Source: Lachnospiraceae bacterium UBA3802
Lineage (GTDB): Bacteria; Bacillota; Clostridia; Lachnospirales; Lachnospiraceae
NCBI GenBank assembly: GCA_002369155.1
Contig: DFEM01000163.1
Span: forward strand, 1-8,434
Reading direction: 5' to 3'
DNA length: 8,434 nt
Under the pieces are notes generated by a model. The model did not search any database, had not been told where the DNA came from, and saw only the letters and a program-made list of their open reading frames with translations. A program made the translations under genes and the position numbers. Positions 1 through 4,915 of this stretch are shown piece by piece. The number at the start of each line of letters is the position of its first letter. Positions within the stretch are counted from its first letter, which is position 1.

Positions 1-298
1 TCATATCCTGGAAAAGGCCCACATAAGAAATGCCGGCGTTGTTTATAAGAATGTCGATGGTGGTTTCACCTAAGAAATCATCGAGTGCTTCCTTGGATCT
101 TTCGGTGTTTGAAAAATCTATGGATGCAGTAAATACTTCAATATCGTATCCGGAAGAAAGTTTGTCCGCAAATTCATCAAGTTCATTGATTCTTGAATTG
201 CAAACCAGAAAAAGATTGTTGCCGGCTTTTGCGAATTCAAGTGCGGCGGCACTTCCTATGGAACCGCTGGCTCCTGTTATCAATATGTTTTTTCTCAT
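1..298 (-). CDS. Short-chain dehydrogenase/reductase (SDR), N-terminal 99 residues, cut by window edge
   Basis: An NAD(P)-binding Rossmann-fold oxidoreductase of the SDR family; the substrate cannot be told from this fragment. The reverse strand reads MRKNILITGASGSIGSAA, with the dinucleotide-binding motif TGASGSIG at residues 8-15 and the structural NNAG motif at residues 86-89 (LINNAG), both at the usual SDR spacing. The catalytic Ser-Tyr-Lys part lies beyond the left edge. The start ATG (298-296) is preceded by GAGG about seven bases upstream. The gene follows the PHP gene after a 33-bp gap on the same strand, so it is probably the distal gene of the leftward operon. A 3-oxoacyl-ACP reductase (FabG-like) or a general SDR are equally possible, and a link to hydrogen metabolism is not evident. 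The family call is firm; the function is open. Confidence 0.88.
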   Translation of the reverse strand, partial: MRKNILITGASGSIGSAAALEFAKAGNNLFLVCNSRINELDEFADKLSSGYDIEVFTASIDFSNTERSKEALDDFLGETTIDILINNAGISYVGLFQDM

Positions 299-331
299 AT
301 TTTTTCCTCGTAAGTAATTTCAGGTAATAAT

Positions 332-1051
332 TTATGATTTTCTGATTAATGCAGAGAGAACGTCATCTATTGAATTCGACTGCGCATAAAGAGTATTTAC
401 CGCTTCGTTGATTCTGTCAATATAATGCGCATCCGAATCCGTAATCACATTGCAGTTTTTAAGATAGGGGTTGGCTTCCTGAAGTTTATGCAGATTTGCC
501 ATGTTTGCAAGTTCGAAGCATTTAAAATCGGAATCCGGCGGAACAAATCCGAGATTGGACATTAATGAAAAAGAATTTTTGTCGATATGAGCAGGTACCA
601 TTACACCGTTAAAAGGCTTAATGGCTTCATTAACCTTATCGAAAGAAATATCGGTTGCTGATATTAAAAGAGTGGGAAATGTTCCGATAACCTCATCGTT
701 TTCATCGCATAAAAACTGATCCCCGAAAGCTTTTGGGTCATTGGGGATCTGAAGAATTCTCGGTTCGACATAAGCATCGAAGCCCATTGCATCCTCTAAG
801 GTATGAAAGAGACAAAGGACATGAACTTCTTCGCTTGTCGTGAGCTCCATTCCCGGGATAACCGTGATACCGTATTCTTTGCCTATAGCCATGGCTGAAG
901 CGCAGTTTTTACAGGTATTGTGATCGGTAAGAGCTATAACGTCGAGATTTTTGATAACGGACATTCCCACAATATTTCCGGGCGTGGATTCATTGTCGCC
1001 GCAGGGTGACAGGCAGGAATGAATGTGCAAATCATAATGAAGAGGAATCAT
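332..1051 (-). CDS. PHP-domain metal-dependent phosphoesterase
   Basis: A 239-residue stand-alone PHP-domain protein, expected to be a cytoplasmic metal-dependent phosphoesterase. Visible metal-ligand motifs in order are LHIHS (H9, H11), TDHN (D43, H44), GMEL (E69), EEVHVL (H77), PAHID (H155) and DSDAH (D207, H209). This is the normal PHP set, so the active site looks intact. No polymerase or other domain is attached. The start overlaps the preceding DRTGG-like gene by four bases (ATGA) and no good Shine-Dalgarno sequence precedes it, so translation is probably coupled. PHP genes are a known companion of putative sensory [FeFe] hydrogenases in clostridia, and a role in reversing a phosphorylation or nucleotide signal is plausible. 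That role is inference, and the substrate is unknown. Confidence 0.9.
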   Translation of the reverse strand: MIPLHYDLHIHSCLSPCGDNESTPGNIVGMSVIKNLDVIALTDHNTCKNCASAMAIGKEYGITVIPGMELTTSEEVHVLCLFHTLEDAMGFDAYVEPRILQIPNDPKAFGDQFLCDENDEVIGTFPTLLISATDISFDKVNEAIKPFNGVMVPAHIDKNSFSLMSNLGFVPPDSDFKCFELANMANLHKLQEANPYLKNCNVITDSDAHYIDRINEAVNTLYAQSNSIDDVLSALIRKS

Positions 1052-1371
1052 AAGGAATTGTTTACAAGAAGTGCGGCATCGAATATCGGAAGGTCTGTTT
1101 TGAATACCGCAATTCCTTCCTCCCTCGCTTTATCGATTAATGTGCTGTCGAAAGCTACACCTTCCGCAAGAATAATGCACGCAACATCCGTTAAGGATGC
1201 AACTGCAAGAGTATTTACATTGGCCATTACGGTAACCCATGCAGAACCCGAAGGGGCTTTGCCCATTGCGATTGATAAAAGATCGCAGCAAAATACTCCG
1301 GTAATATCGGATTCTTTCGAATCGGAGAGTAATGTGAATTCCGGTAAATTATTCAAATCAGAAACTTTCAT
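1048..1371 (-). CDS. Small DRTGG-like domain protein (second copy in the operon)
   Basis: A 107-residue soluble protein without membrane segments or signal peptide. It resembles stand-alone DRTGG-domain proteins: an alternating beta/alpha pattern ending in GIAVFKTDLPIFDAALLV, similar to the end of the other small protein at 3138-3491 (GLPIIVTPHRMFSSCGLL). The literal DRTGG motif is absent, as is common in this family. DRTGG domains sit beside CBS, HPr-kinase or phosphotransacetylase domains and are thought to be regulatory or ligand-binding, but the function is not defined. The ATG at 1371 has an AAGGAG ribosome binding site five bases upstream. The gene lies 38 bp after the HydS-like gene and overlaps the PHP gene by four bases, so it is firmly inside the operon. 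A partner or adaptor role for the HydS-like protein is inference. Confidence 0.75.
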   Translation of the reverse strand: MKVSDLNNLPEFTLLSDSKESDITGVFCCDLLSIAMGKAPSGSAWVTVMANVNTLAVASLTDVACIILAEGVAFDSTLIDKAREEGIAVFKTDLPIFDAALLVNNSL

Positions 1372-1409
1372 AAATGCTCCTTTTATTGTAAAGAAAATCC
1401 AAATTCAAA

Positions 1410-2696
1410 TCAGATGCTTTCACTTAATTCGGCTATGTCTTCGGACAGTTTGTGTATGTATTCACGAAGAACGTGTATGCAGTCCTGTTTTCTGGCAATT
1501 CCCTTAACGATGTCCTCGGCGAGTGCTTTACAGGTGGGAGCACCGCAGCATCCGCAATCGAGTCCGGGAAATTCCTTTGTAAGTTCTTCAATCTTATTCA
1601 TCTTTTCCATTGATTCTTTAAGATTGTCGGCGAGTTCGAATACCGGCTGATATTCAACCTGTGCGGTCCATTCCACATGGTATTCGCCGTACGAATCGGA
1701 ACGTGCTGCGGCAACGGGAAGATATTTTCTCAAATGCTGCATTTTTGCTTTTGCGGCAAAAGGGTTCTCGACATTCATTACTCCGCCCACACATCCTCCG
1801 TTGCAGGCATTGAGTTCGATGAATTCAAGATTCTGTGAGAACTTGTCGTCTTCGAGATCTTCGAGTACGTGAATTACATTTTCGATTCCGTCGGCAGCAA
1901 CGCATGAATCGGATAAAAGACCTCCGACTTCACCGCCTGTAATACCCCAGCTTAAACCGATTTTACCGGAACGGGACAAATCTTCGGGCTGTTCCACGAA
2001 TTTGGGCATCTCGGAAAGAAGAATGGGGTAGATGTCTTTTATGGCCAGTACCTCATCGATATTGCTTTTTTGCATGCCGATGGGATTTTTGACACTGGTA
2101 ACTTTGCTTGCGCAGGGAGAAAGGAAGAATATTCCGATTTCCTCTGGTTTATATCCGGTTTTTTCAACAGCCTGTTTTCTTGCAAGCTCACCCGCAAGTT
2201 CGGCGGGTGTAATCAAAGGAAGAAGCTTGTCGCAAAGATTCGGGAAACGAACCTGAACAAGTCTTACCACAGTGGGACATGCCGTTGAAATCAAAGGCCA
2301 TTGATCTTTATGTTCCGCGATATATTTTCTGGATTCTTCGGATACGATTTCGGCAGCGGCACTGACTTCGAAAACATCATCGAATCCGATGCTTTTAATA
2401 GCCGAAAGCAGAATATTAATATCTTCCAGATTGTTAAACTGAGCACAGAGACTCGGAGCGGGGAGAGCAACGGTATATTTGTATTTGTCGGTGGCATCGA
2501 TAAAATCTCTTTTTGCCTTTTTTGCGTGATGAGGGCATATTCTTATGCATTCGCCGCAGTCGATGCAACGGCCGGGTGTGATTACGGCTTTGTTGTTTCT
2601 GACACGAATAGCCTGGGTCGGACATCTGTTGATACAGTTGGTACAACCCTTGCAAAGATTTTCTATTAAATATACCGAATTACCGTAGCGGTCCAT
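1410..2696 (-). CDS. Putative sensory [FeFe]-hydrogenase-like protein (HydS, group D type)
   Basis: A 428-residue iron-sulfur protein. Two [4Fe-4S] ferredoxin motifs come first (C15/C18/C21/C25 and C44/C47/C50/C54). The hydrogenase large-subunit domain follows, with PAP at 79-81 and all four expected H-cluster cysteines: C140 in TACP, C195 in SPC, and C298 and C302 in NACNGGC. At the end is a Cx2Cx4Cx16C site (C381, C384, C389, C406), like the PF04060 Fe-S domain and the C-terminal cluster described for group D enzymes; there is no PAS domain. Residues normally tuned for fast catalysis differ. Alanine occupies the proton-transfer cysteine site (TSCCP becomes TACP), MPC becomes SPC, EVMAC becomes ELNAC, and the TGGVMEA segment becomes TGGEVGG. 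This fits a slow, sensory enzyme rather than a bulk catalyst. It is flanked by an ATPase and a DRTGG-like gene. An alternative is a non-hydrogenase electron-transfer protein. Confidence 0.88.
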   Translation of the reverse strand: MDRYGNSVYLIENLCKGCTNCINRCPTQAIRVRNNKAVITPGRCIDCGECIRICPHHAKKAKRDFIDATDKYKYTVALPAPSLCAQFNNLEDINILLSAIKSIGFDDVFEVSAAAEIVSEESRKYIAEHKDQWPLISTACPTVVRLVQVRFPNLCDKLLPLITPAELAGELARKQAVEKTGYKPEEIGIFFLSPCASKVTSVKNPIGMQKSNIDEVLAIKDIYPILLSEMPKFVEQPEDLSRSGKIGLSWGITGGEVGGLLSDSCVAADGIENVIHVLEDLEDDKFSQNLEFIELNACNGGCVGGVMNVENPFAAKAKMQHLRKYLPVAAARSDSYGEYHVEWTAQVEYQPVFELADNLKESMEKMNKIEELTKEFPGLDCGCCGAPTCKALAEDIVKGIARKQDCIHVLREYIHKLSEDIAELSESI

Positions 2697-2722
2697 AATT
2701 GTCTCCGAAAAAACAAATCATC

Positions 2723-3145
2723 TTAAATATTTATCACCATGGTTACCGTCGTTCCGACACCTATTTCGGTCTGGATATCCATTTTGTCGGAATTCTTTTT
2801 CATATTGGGAAGACCCATGCCTGCACCGAATCCGAGTGAACGGACCTTATCGGGCGCGGTAGAGTATCCTGCCTGCATTGCTTTGTCTATATCTGCTATA
2901 CCGGGACCTTTGTCCGCAAGTATGAGAGTGATTTCATTCTCGCTGATGGTTACTTTAATCTTTCCGCCGTAAGCGTGGATGATCATATTGATTTCGCCTT
3001 CGTAAAGAGCTATCGCTACTTTTCTGATGGCATCCGGTGAAACACCGAGTTGTTTGAGTTTCTTTTTTACGTCGCTGGAAGCTTCGCCCGCTCTAGTAAA
3101 ATCTTCATTGGAAACTGTGTAGTTGAGCTCCATCAATTCAGACAT
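2723..3145 (-). CDS. Short GHKL ATPase, RsbW/anti-sigma-factor-like
   Basis: A 140-residue cytoplasmic protein made of a single HATPase_c domain. The N box is E49-x3-N53 in LYEGEINMIIHA, the G1 box is DKGPGI (D78, G80, G82), and the G2 loop is GFGAGMGL (105-112). The size and layout resemble RsbW/SpoIIAB/RsbT kinases rather than histidine kinases, since no HisKA phosphoacceptor domain is present. Such proteins phosphorylate a small antagonist on Ser/Thr or bind a sigma factor. No STAS antagonist or sigma factor gene is visible here, so the partner is unknown. The start at 3145 overlaps the end of the upstream DRTGG gene by eight bases and has a GGAGG at 3158-3154 eight bases away, inside that gene. 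The HydS-like gene follows after 26 bp, which suggests signalling from or to it. Confidence 0.88.
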   Translation of the reverse strand: MSELMELNYTVSNEDFTRAGEASSDVKKKLKQLGVSPDAIRKVAIALYEGEINMIIHAYGGKIKVTISENEITLILADKGPGIADIDKAMQAGYSTAPDKVRSLGFGAGMGLPNMKKNSDKMDIQTEIGVGTTVTMVINI

Positions 3146-3491
3146 CCATGATACCTCCTCTCAATCCGTGTTCGTATAATAATCCGCATGAGGAAAACAT
3201 TCTGTGGGGAGTTACAATTATGGGAAGTCCCATCTCATCGGCCATTTTTATCATGGTTTCATCGGGAGTCTTGCCTCTGACAAAAATAATCGCAACGATA
3301 TCCATCATCTCAGCCGTTCTTATTACCTGGGGATTGCAAAGCCCCGTCAAAAGAACACATTGTGTCTTGGCAAAAGCCAGTACATCACTCATCATGTCGG
3401 AACCGCATGCGGTCAAAACCTCGTTGTTAAGACCATCTTTACCGGCGATGGCAGTGGCATCCAAAATACCCAAAATATCGTTTACTGTCAT
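3138..3491 (-). CDS. DRTGG-domain protein, first gene of the leftward operon
   Basis: A 117-residue soluble protein starting MTVNDILGILDATAI and matching stand-alone DRTGG-domain proteins found near clostridial [FeFe] hydrogenases. The C-terminal half (VAIIFVRGKTPDETMIKMAD, then GLPIIVTPHRMFSSCGLL) is the typical region and is shared in outline with the second small protein at 1048-1371. It has four cysteines (C29, C45, C52, C98), with no ferredoxin spacing. The start at 3491 is chosen because a GGAGG lies six bases upstream. A longer in-frame start at 3587 would add an AT-rich hydrophobic leader that overlaps the leader dyad and the ribosome binding site, and it is unlikely to be real. The gene is served by the promoter at 3600-3628. 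Its biochemical role is unknown; ligand sensing is the usual guess. Confidence 0.82.
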   Translation of the reverse strand: MTVNDILGILDATAIAGKDGLNNEVLTACGSDMMSDVLAFAKTQCVLLTGLCNPQVIRTAEMMDIVAIIFVRGKTPDETMIKMADEMGLPIIVTPHRMFSSCGLLYEHGLRGGIMDV

Positions 3492-3497
3492 AATAAA

Positions 3498-3502
3498 CCT
3501 CC
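3498..3502 (-). promoter_or_regulatory. Shine-Dalgarno GGAGG that decides the start of the first DRTGG gene
   Basis: On the reverse strand GGAGG is followed by TTTATT and then ATG at 3491, a six-base spacer. It sits downstream of the alternative upstream ATG at 3587 and so supports the short form of the protein. Confidence 0.85.
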
Positions 3503-3511
3503 GTATTAAAT

Positions 3512-3584
3512 AAAAAATGGGGATAGAAATATTGTCGAGAAACAATATTGCGATAAAAGAAAAAAATATTAAAATGAACCCCCA
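3512..3584 (-). promoter_or_regulatory. Possible attenuator-like fold in the leftward leader
   Basis: In the leftward transcript UGGGG (3584-3580) can pair with CCCCA (3522-3518), enclosing the 8-bp hairpin. The 3' arm is followed at once by six U residues (3517-3512). The arrangement resembles a weak intrinsic terminator in the leader. The outer stem is only five base pairs and encloses a large loop, so this is a tentative call. Confidence 0.3.
3528..3549. repeat. Perfect 8-bp inverted repeat in the leftward 5' leader
   Basis: AATATTGT (3528-3535) and ACAATATT (3542-3549) are exact reverse complements separated by six bases (CGAGAA). The repeat lies 37-58 bp upstream of the leftward start codon and downstream of that operon's promoter, so it could be an operator or an RNA hairpin. 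The half-sites share TTGT/ACAA with Rex sites but the spacing is wrong for Rex. The regulator is unknown. Confidence 0.7.
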
Positions 3585-3599
3585 CAAAAATACAAAAAT

Positions 3600-3628
3600 A
3601 TTATATCAATAGGGAAAGATTTTTTCAA
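3600..3628 (-). promoter_or_regulatory. Sigma-70/SigA promoter of the leftward operon
   Basis: On the reverse strand TTGAAA (3628-3623) is followed by exactly 17 bases and then a consensus TATAAT (3605-3600). Transcription should begin near 3592, giving a leader of about 100 bases before the first DRTGG gene. This is the best promoter match in the window. Confidence 0.85.
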
Positions 3629-3657
3629 GCAAATCGAAGAGGAGGGCGACGAAGACT

Positions 3658-3692
3658 AAAACCTACCGAAAGCATAGGTAAATAGGCGTTTT
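3658..3692. other. Unexplained hairpin-forming block between the two promoters
   Basis: Within a GC-richer island (about 3635-3700) in otherwise A/T-dominated DNA, ACCTA (3661-3665) and TAGGT (3675-3679) form a perfect stem with a nine-base loop. A competing longer fold pairs AAAA-CCTA-CC (3658-3667) with GG (3677-3678), TAGG (3683-3686) and TTTT (3689-3692). It lies upstream of both predicted promoters, so it is probably a DNA element, such as a binding site or intergenic repeat, rather than part of either leader. I do not recognise it. Confidence 0.4.
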
Positions 3693-3726
3693 GTACCCGA
3701 AAAAAATATCAAAAAAAATGTAAAAA

Positions 3727-3759
3727 TTGATAGAAATATACATTGTACTATGTTAAAAT
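3727..3759 (+). promoter_or_regulatory. Probable promoter of the hydrogenase operon
   Basis: TTGATA (3727-3732, five of six matches to the -35 consensus) is followed after 16 bases by TATGTT (3749-3754). An overlapping extended -10, TG-T-TAAAAT (3751-3759), is the other candidate. A-rich tracts at 3700-3726 could act as an UP element. The start site would be near 3760-3767, about 55-60 bases before hndA. Confidence 0.55.
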
Positions 3760-3773
3760 AAATCTTACGTACG

Positions 3774-3789
3774 ACTATTGGAAAATAGT
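3774..3789 (+). repeat. Perfect 6-bp inverted repeat with GGAA loop near the hydrogenase mRNA 5' end
   Basis: ACTATT (3774-3779) and AATAGT (3784-3789) are exact reverse complements around GGAA, a GNRA-type tetraloop. It falls between the predicted start site and the Rex operator. It may form a 5' stem-loop that stabilises the mRNA, or it may be a further operator. Confidence 0.5.
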
Positions 3790-3790
3790 A

Positions 3791-3808
3791 TTGTTAAAAA
3801 TTTATCAA
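3791..3808. promoter_or_regulatory. Rex operator (NADH/NAD+-responsive)
   Basis: TTGTTAA-AAAT-TTATCAA matches the Rex consensus TTGTTAA-N4-TTAACAA at 13 of the 14 fixed positions, with the right four-base spacer. It lies downstream of the predicted promoter and its last bases touch the AAGGAGG ribosome binding site, so bound Rex would block RNA polymerase. Rex releases DNA when NADH is high. The operon would therefore be induced when NADH accumulates, consistent with an NADH-oxidising hydrogenase. Confidence 0.85.
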
Positions 3809-3813
3809 GGAGG
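3807..3813 (+). promoter_or_regulatory. Ribosome binding site of hndA, overlapping the Rex operator
   Basis: AAGGAGG lies eight bases before ATG 3822. Its first two bases are also the last two of the Rex operator. Confidence 0.9.
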
Positions 3814-3821
3814 TTTTTAGG

Positions 3822-4316
3822 ATGAGTTCCAAGAAAACAACTGTCCCTTTTGCCGGCACAAAAGAGCAAGAGGAAGCACTTAAGAAAATCATCGCTGAAA
3901 ACAAAGACCAGAAGGGAGCTTTAATGCCCATCATGCAGAAGGCACAGGACATTTACGGCTATCTTCCCATCGAAGTTCAGACGATGATTGCGGACGGAAT
4001 GAATATTCCTTTGGAAAAGGTCTACGGAGTAGCTACATTCTATTCACAGTTCGCACTTAATCCGAAGGGCAAATATCAGATTTCTGTTTGCCTCGGTACC
4101 GCATGTTACGTTAAGGGTTCGGGAGATGTATATGCCAAGATCGAAGAGATTCTCGGCATCAAAGGTGGCGAATGCACACCTGACGGAAAGTTCTCACTTG
4201 ACGCCTGCAGATGCGTAGGTGCCTGCGGTCTCGCACCGGTTATGATGGTTAACGACGAAGTATTCGGACGTCTCAAACCGGACGATGTTAAAGGTATCTT
4301 AGAACAGTTTAACTAA
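3822..4316 (+). CDS. hndA: NADH-dependent [FeFe] hydrogenase, NuoE-like [2Fe-2S] subunit (HndA/HydC)
   Basis: The 164-residue electron-transfer subunit of a soluble NAD-linked [FeFe] hydrogenase, homologous to NuoE of complex I. A helical N-terminal region (about 15-75, with LMPIMQKAQDIYGYLP and VYGVATFYSQF) precedes a thioredoxin-fold [2Fe-2S] domain. The cluster ligands follow the family pattern: C90-x4-C95 (CLGTAC) and C131-x3-C135 (CVGAC). C118 and C129 are additional. Length and motif order are normal. It is the first gene of the operon, behind the Rex operator and a strong AAGGAGG. In Thermotoga and Acetobacterium nomenclature the same subunit is HydC, and hndA is the Desulfovibrio name. 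In the complex it relays electrons near the flavin subunit HndC. The family is certain; bifurcation, as opposed to simple NADH-dependent activity, is inferred from the whole gene set. Confidence 0.95.
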   Translation: MSSKKTTVPFAGTKEQEEALKKIIAENKDQKGALMPIMQKAQDIYGYLPIEVQTMIADGMNIPLEKVYGVATFYSQFALNPKGKYQISVCLGTACYVKGSGDVYAKIEEILGIKGGECTPDGKFSLDACRCVGACGLAPVMMVNDEVFGRLKPDDVKGILEQFN

Positions 4317-4318
4317 GA

Positions 4319-4335
4319 ATCTCTTTTTGGGAGAT
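4319..4335 (+). promoter_or_regulatory. Small hairpin sequestering the ATPase gene's ribosome binding site
   Basis: ATCTC (4319-4323) pairs exactly with GAGAT (4331-4335). The stem covers part of the only Shine-Dalgarno-like sequence, GGGAG (4329-4333). The other four genes of this operon have open AGGAGG sites, so this gene may be translated less. Confidence 0.45.
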
Positions 4336-4342
4336 AATGCCC

Positions 4343-4900
4343 ATGATGACAGAAATATCCCTCAATATACTTGATGTTACCGAGAACTCCACAAGGGCGG
4401 GCGCGAGCGTAGTTCACATTACCGTTGAAGTTGATGAAGAAAAAGATCTTCTCAGAGTCTTGATAGAAGACAACGGGTGCGGAATGAGTAAGGAACAGCT
4501 TGCTTCGGTTAAAGATCCTTTTTTTACGACCAGGACCACAAGAAAGGTAGGACTCGGTGTTCCGTTTTTCAGGGAAGCGGCCCTTCAGGCGGGCGGAAGT
4601 TTTGATATAGAGTCCGAGCCGGGAGTCGGTACCAAGGTAACCGCTGAATTTCAATTGAGTAATATAGACAGAATGCCCCTGGGAGATATCACAGGTACAA
4701 TTCATCAGTTGGTGATATATCATCCGGATACTGATTTTGTTTACAAGTATATTTTTAACGGAAATTCTTTCACAATGGACACGAGAGAATTCAGAGAAAT
4801 TTTAGGAGACGTTCCTTTTGACAATAAGGAAGTTTCGGATTACATCAAAGAATATCTTTCAGAGAACAAATATAATACAGATAATGGTAAAAATATCTAG
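4343..4900 (+). CDS. GHKL/HATPase_c-domain protein within the hydrogenase operon
   Basis: A protein of about 185 residues with a histidine-kinase-like ATP-binding domain: N box around D11-N15 (ILDVTENSTRAGAS), G1 DNGCGM (43-48), the DPFFTTR segment (58-64) and the G2 stretch KVGLGVPFF (68-76). There is no HisKA dimerisation or phosphoacceptor domain and no sensor or membrane segment. About 85 C-terminal residues are not assigned to a domain. I chose ATG 4343 because GGGAG is nine bases upstream; ATG 4337 (three-base spacing) and 4346 are alternatives. Codon use differs from hndC and hndD: three of six prolines are CCG, and AGG, GGG and GCG are common. Similar ATPase genes recur between the NuoE-like and later subunits in clostridial hydrogenase operons. 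The role is unknown; regulation of, or ATP-dependent assembly with, the complex is conceivable. Confidence 0.85.
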   Translation: MMTEISLNILDVTENSTRAGASVVHITVEVDEEKDLLRVLIEDNGCGMSKEQLASVKDPFFTTRTTRKVGLGVPFFREAALQAGGSFDIESEPGVGTKVTAEFQLSNIDRMPLGDITGTIHQLVIYHPDTDFVYKYIFNGNSFTMDTREFREILGDVPFDNKEVSDYIKEYLSENKYNTDNGKNI

Positions 4901-4915
4901 TTTAGGAGGAAAGCT

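Larger units (their letters stand above)
3492..3821. other. Divergent intergenic regulatory region
   Basis: This 330-bp non-coding stretch separates the two divergent operons. From left to right it holds the leftward ribosome binding site, a leader dyad, the leftward promoter, and a GC-richer block of unknown nature (about 3635-3700). An A-rich tract (3700-3726) that could act as an UP element comes next, followed by the rightward promoter, a small hairpin, a Rex operator and the hndA ribosome binding site. No credible coding sequence is present in it. Confidence 0.85.

Noticed and set aside
30..317. Forward reading frame opposite the SDR gene
   Set aside because: It is the antisense shadow of a clear SDR coding sequence and resembles no protein family.
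1019..1507. Forward reading frame across the PHP/DRTGG-like/HydS gene ends
   Set aside because: It runs antisense across three well-supported genes and has no ribosome binding site.
1410..2696. HydS-like gene as a degenerate pseudogene of a catalytic hydrogenase
   Set aside because: The frame is intact, all four H-cluster cysteines and three further cluster sites are complete, and the changes match those expected for sensory-type enzymes.
3528..3549. Leader dyad as a second Rex operator
   Set aside because: It has TTGT and ACAA ends but only six bases between them, where Rex sites have ten; it lacks the TTAA core.
3492..3587. In-frame upstream extension of the first DRTGG gene starting at 3587, adding a hydrophobic MWGFILIFFSFIAILFL leader
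   Set aside because: It is AT-rich leader DNA containing the 8-bp dyad and the GGAGG that serves the start at 3491. It has no ribosome binding site of its own, and the shorter protein fits the family.
3635..3700. Known riboswitch (c-di-GMP-I, preQ1, THF, fluoride) in the intergenic region
   Set aside because: The small GAAA-containing hairpin suggested one, but none of the conserved cores I can recall is present, and the block lies outside both predicted transcripts.
4317..4342. Intrinsic terminator between hndA and the ATPase gene
   Set aside because: The 5-bp ATCTC/GAGAT hairpin has no U-run after it and the downstream genes clearly continue the operon.
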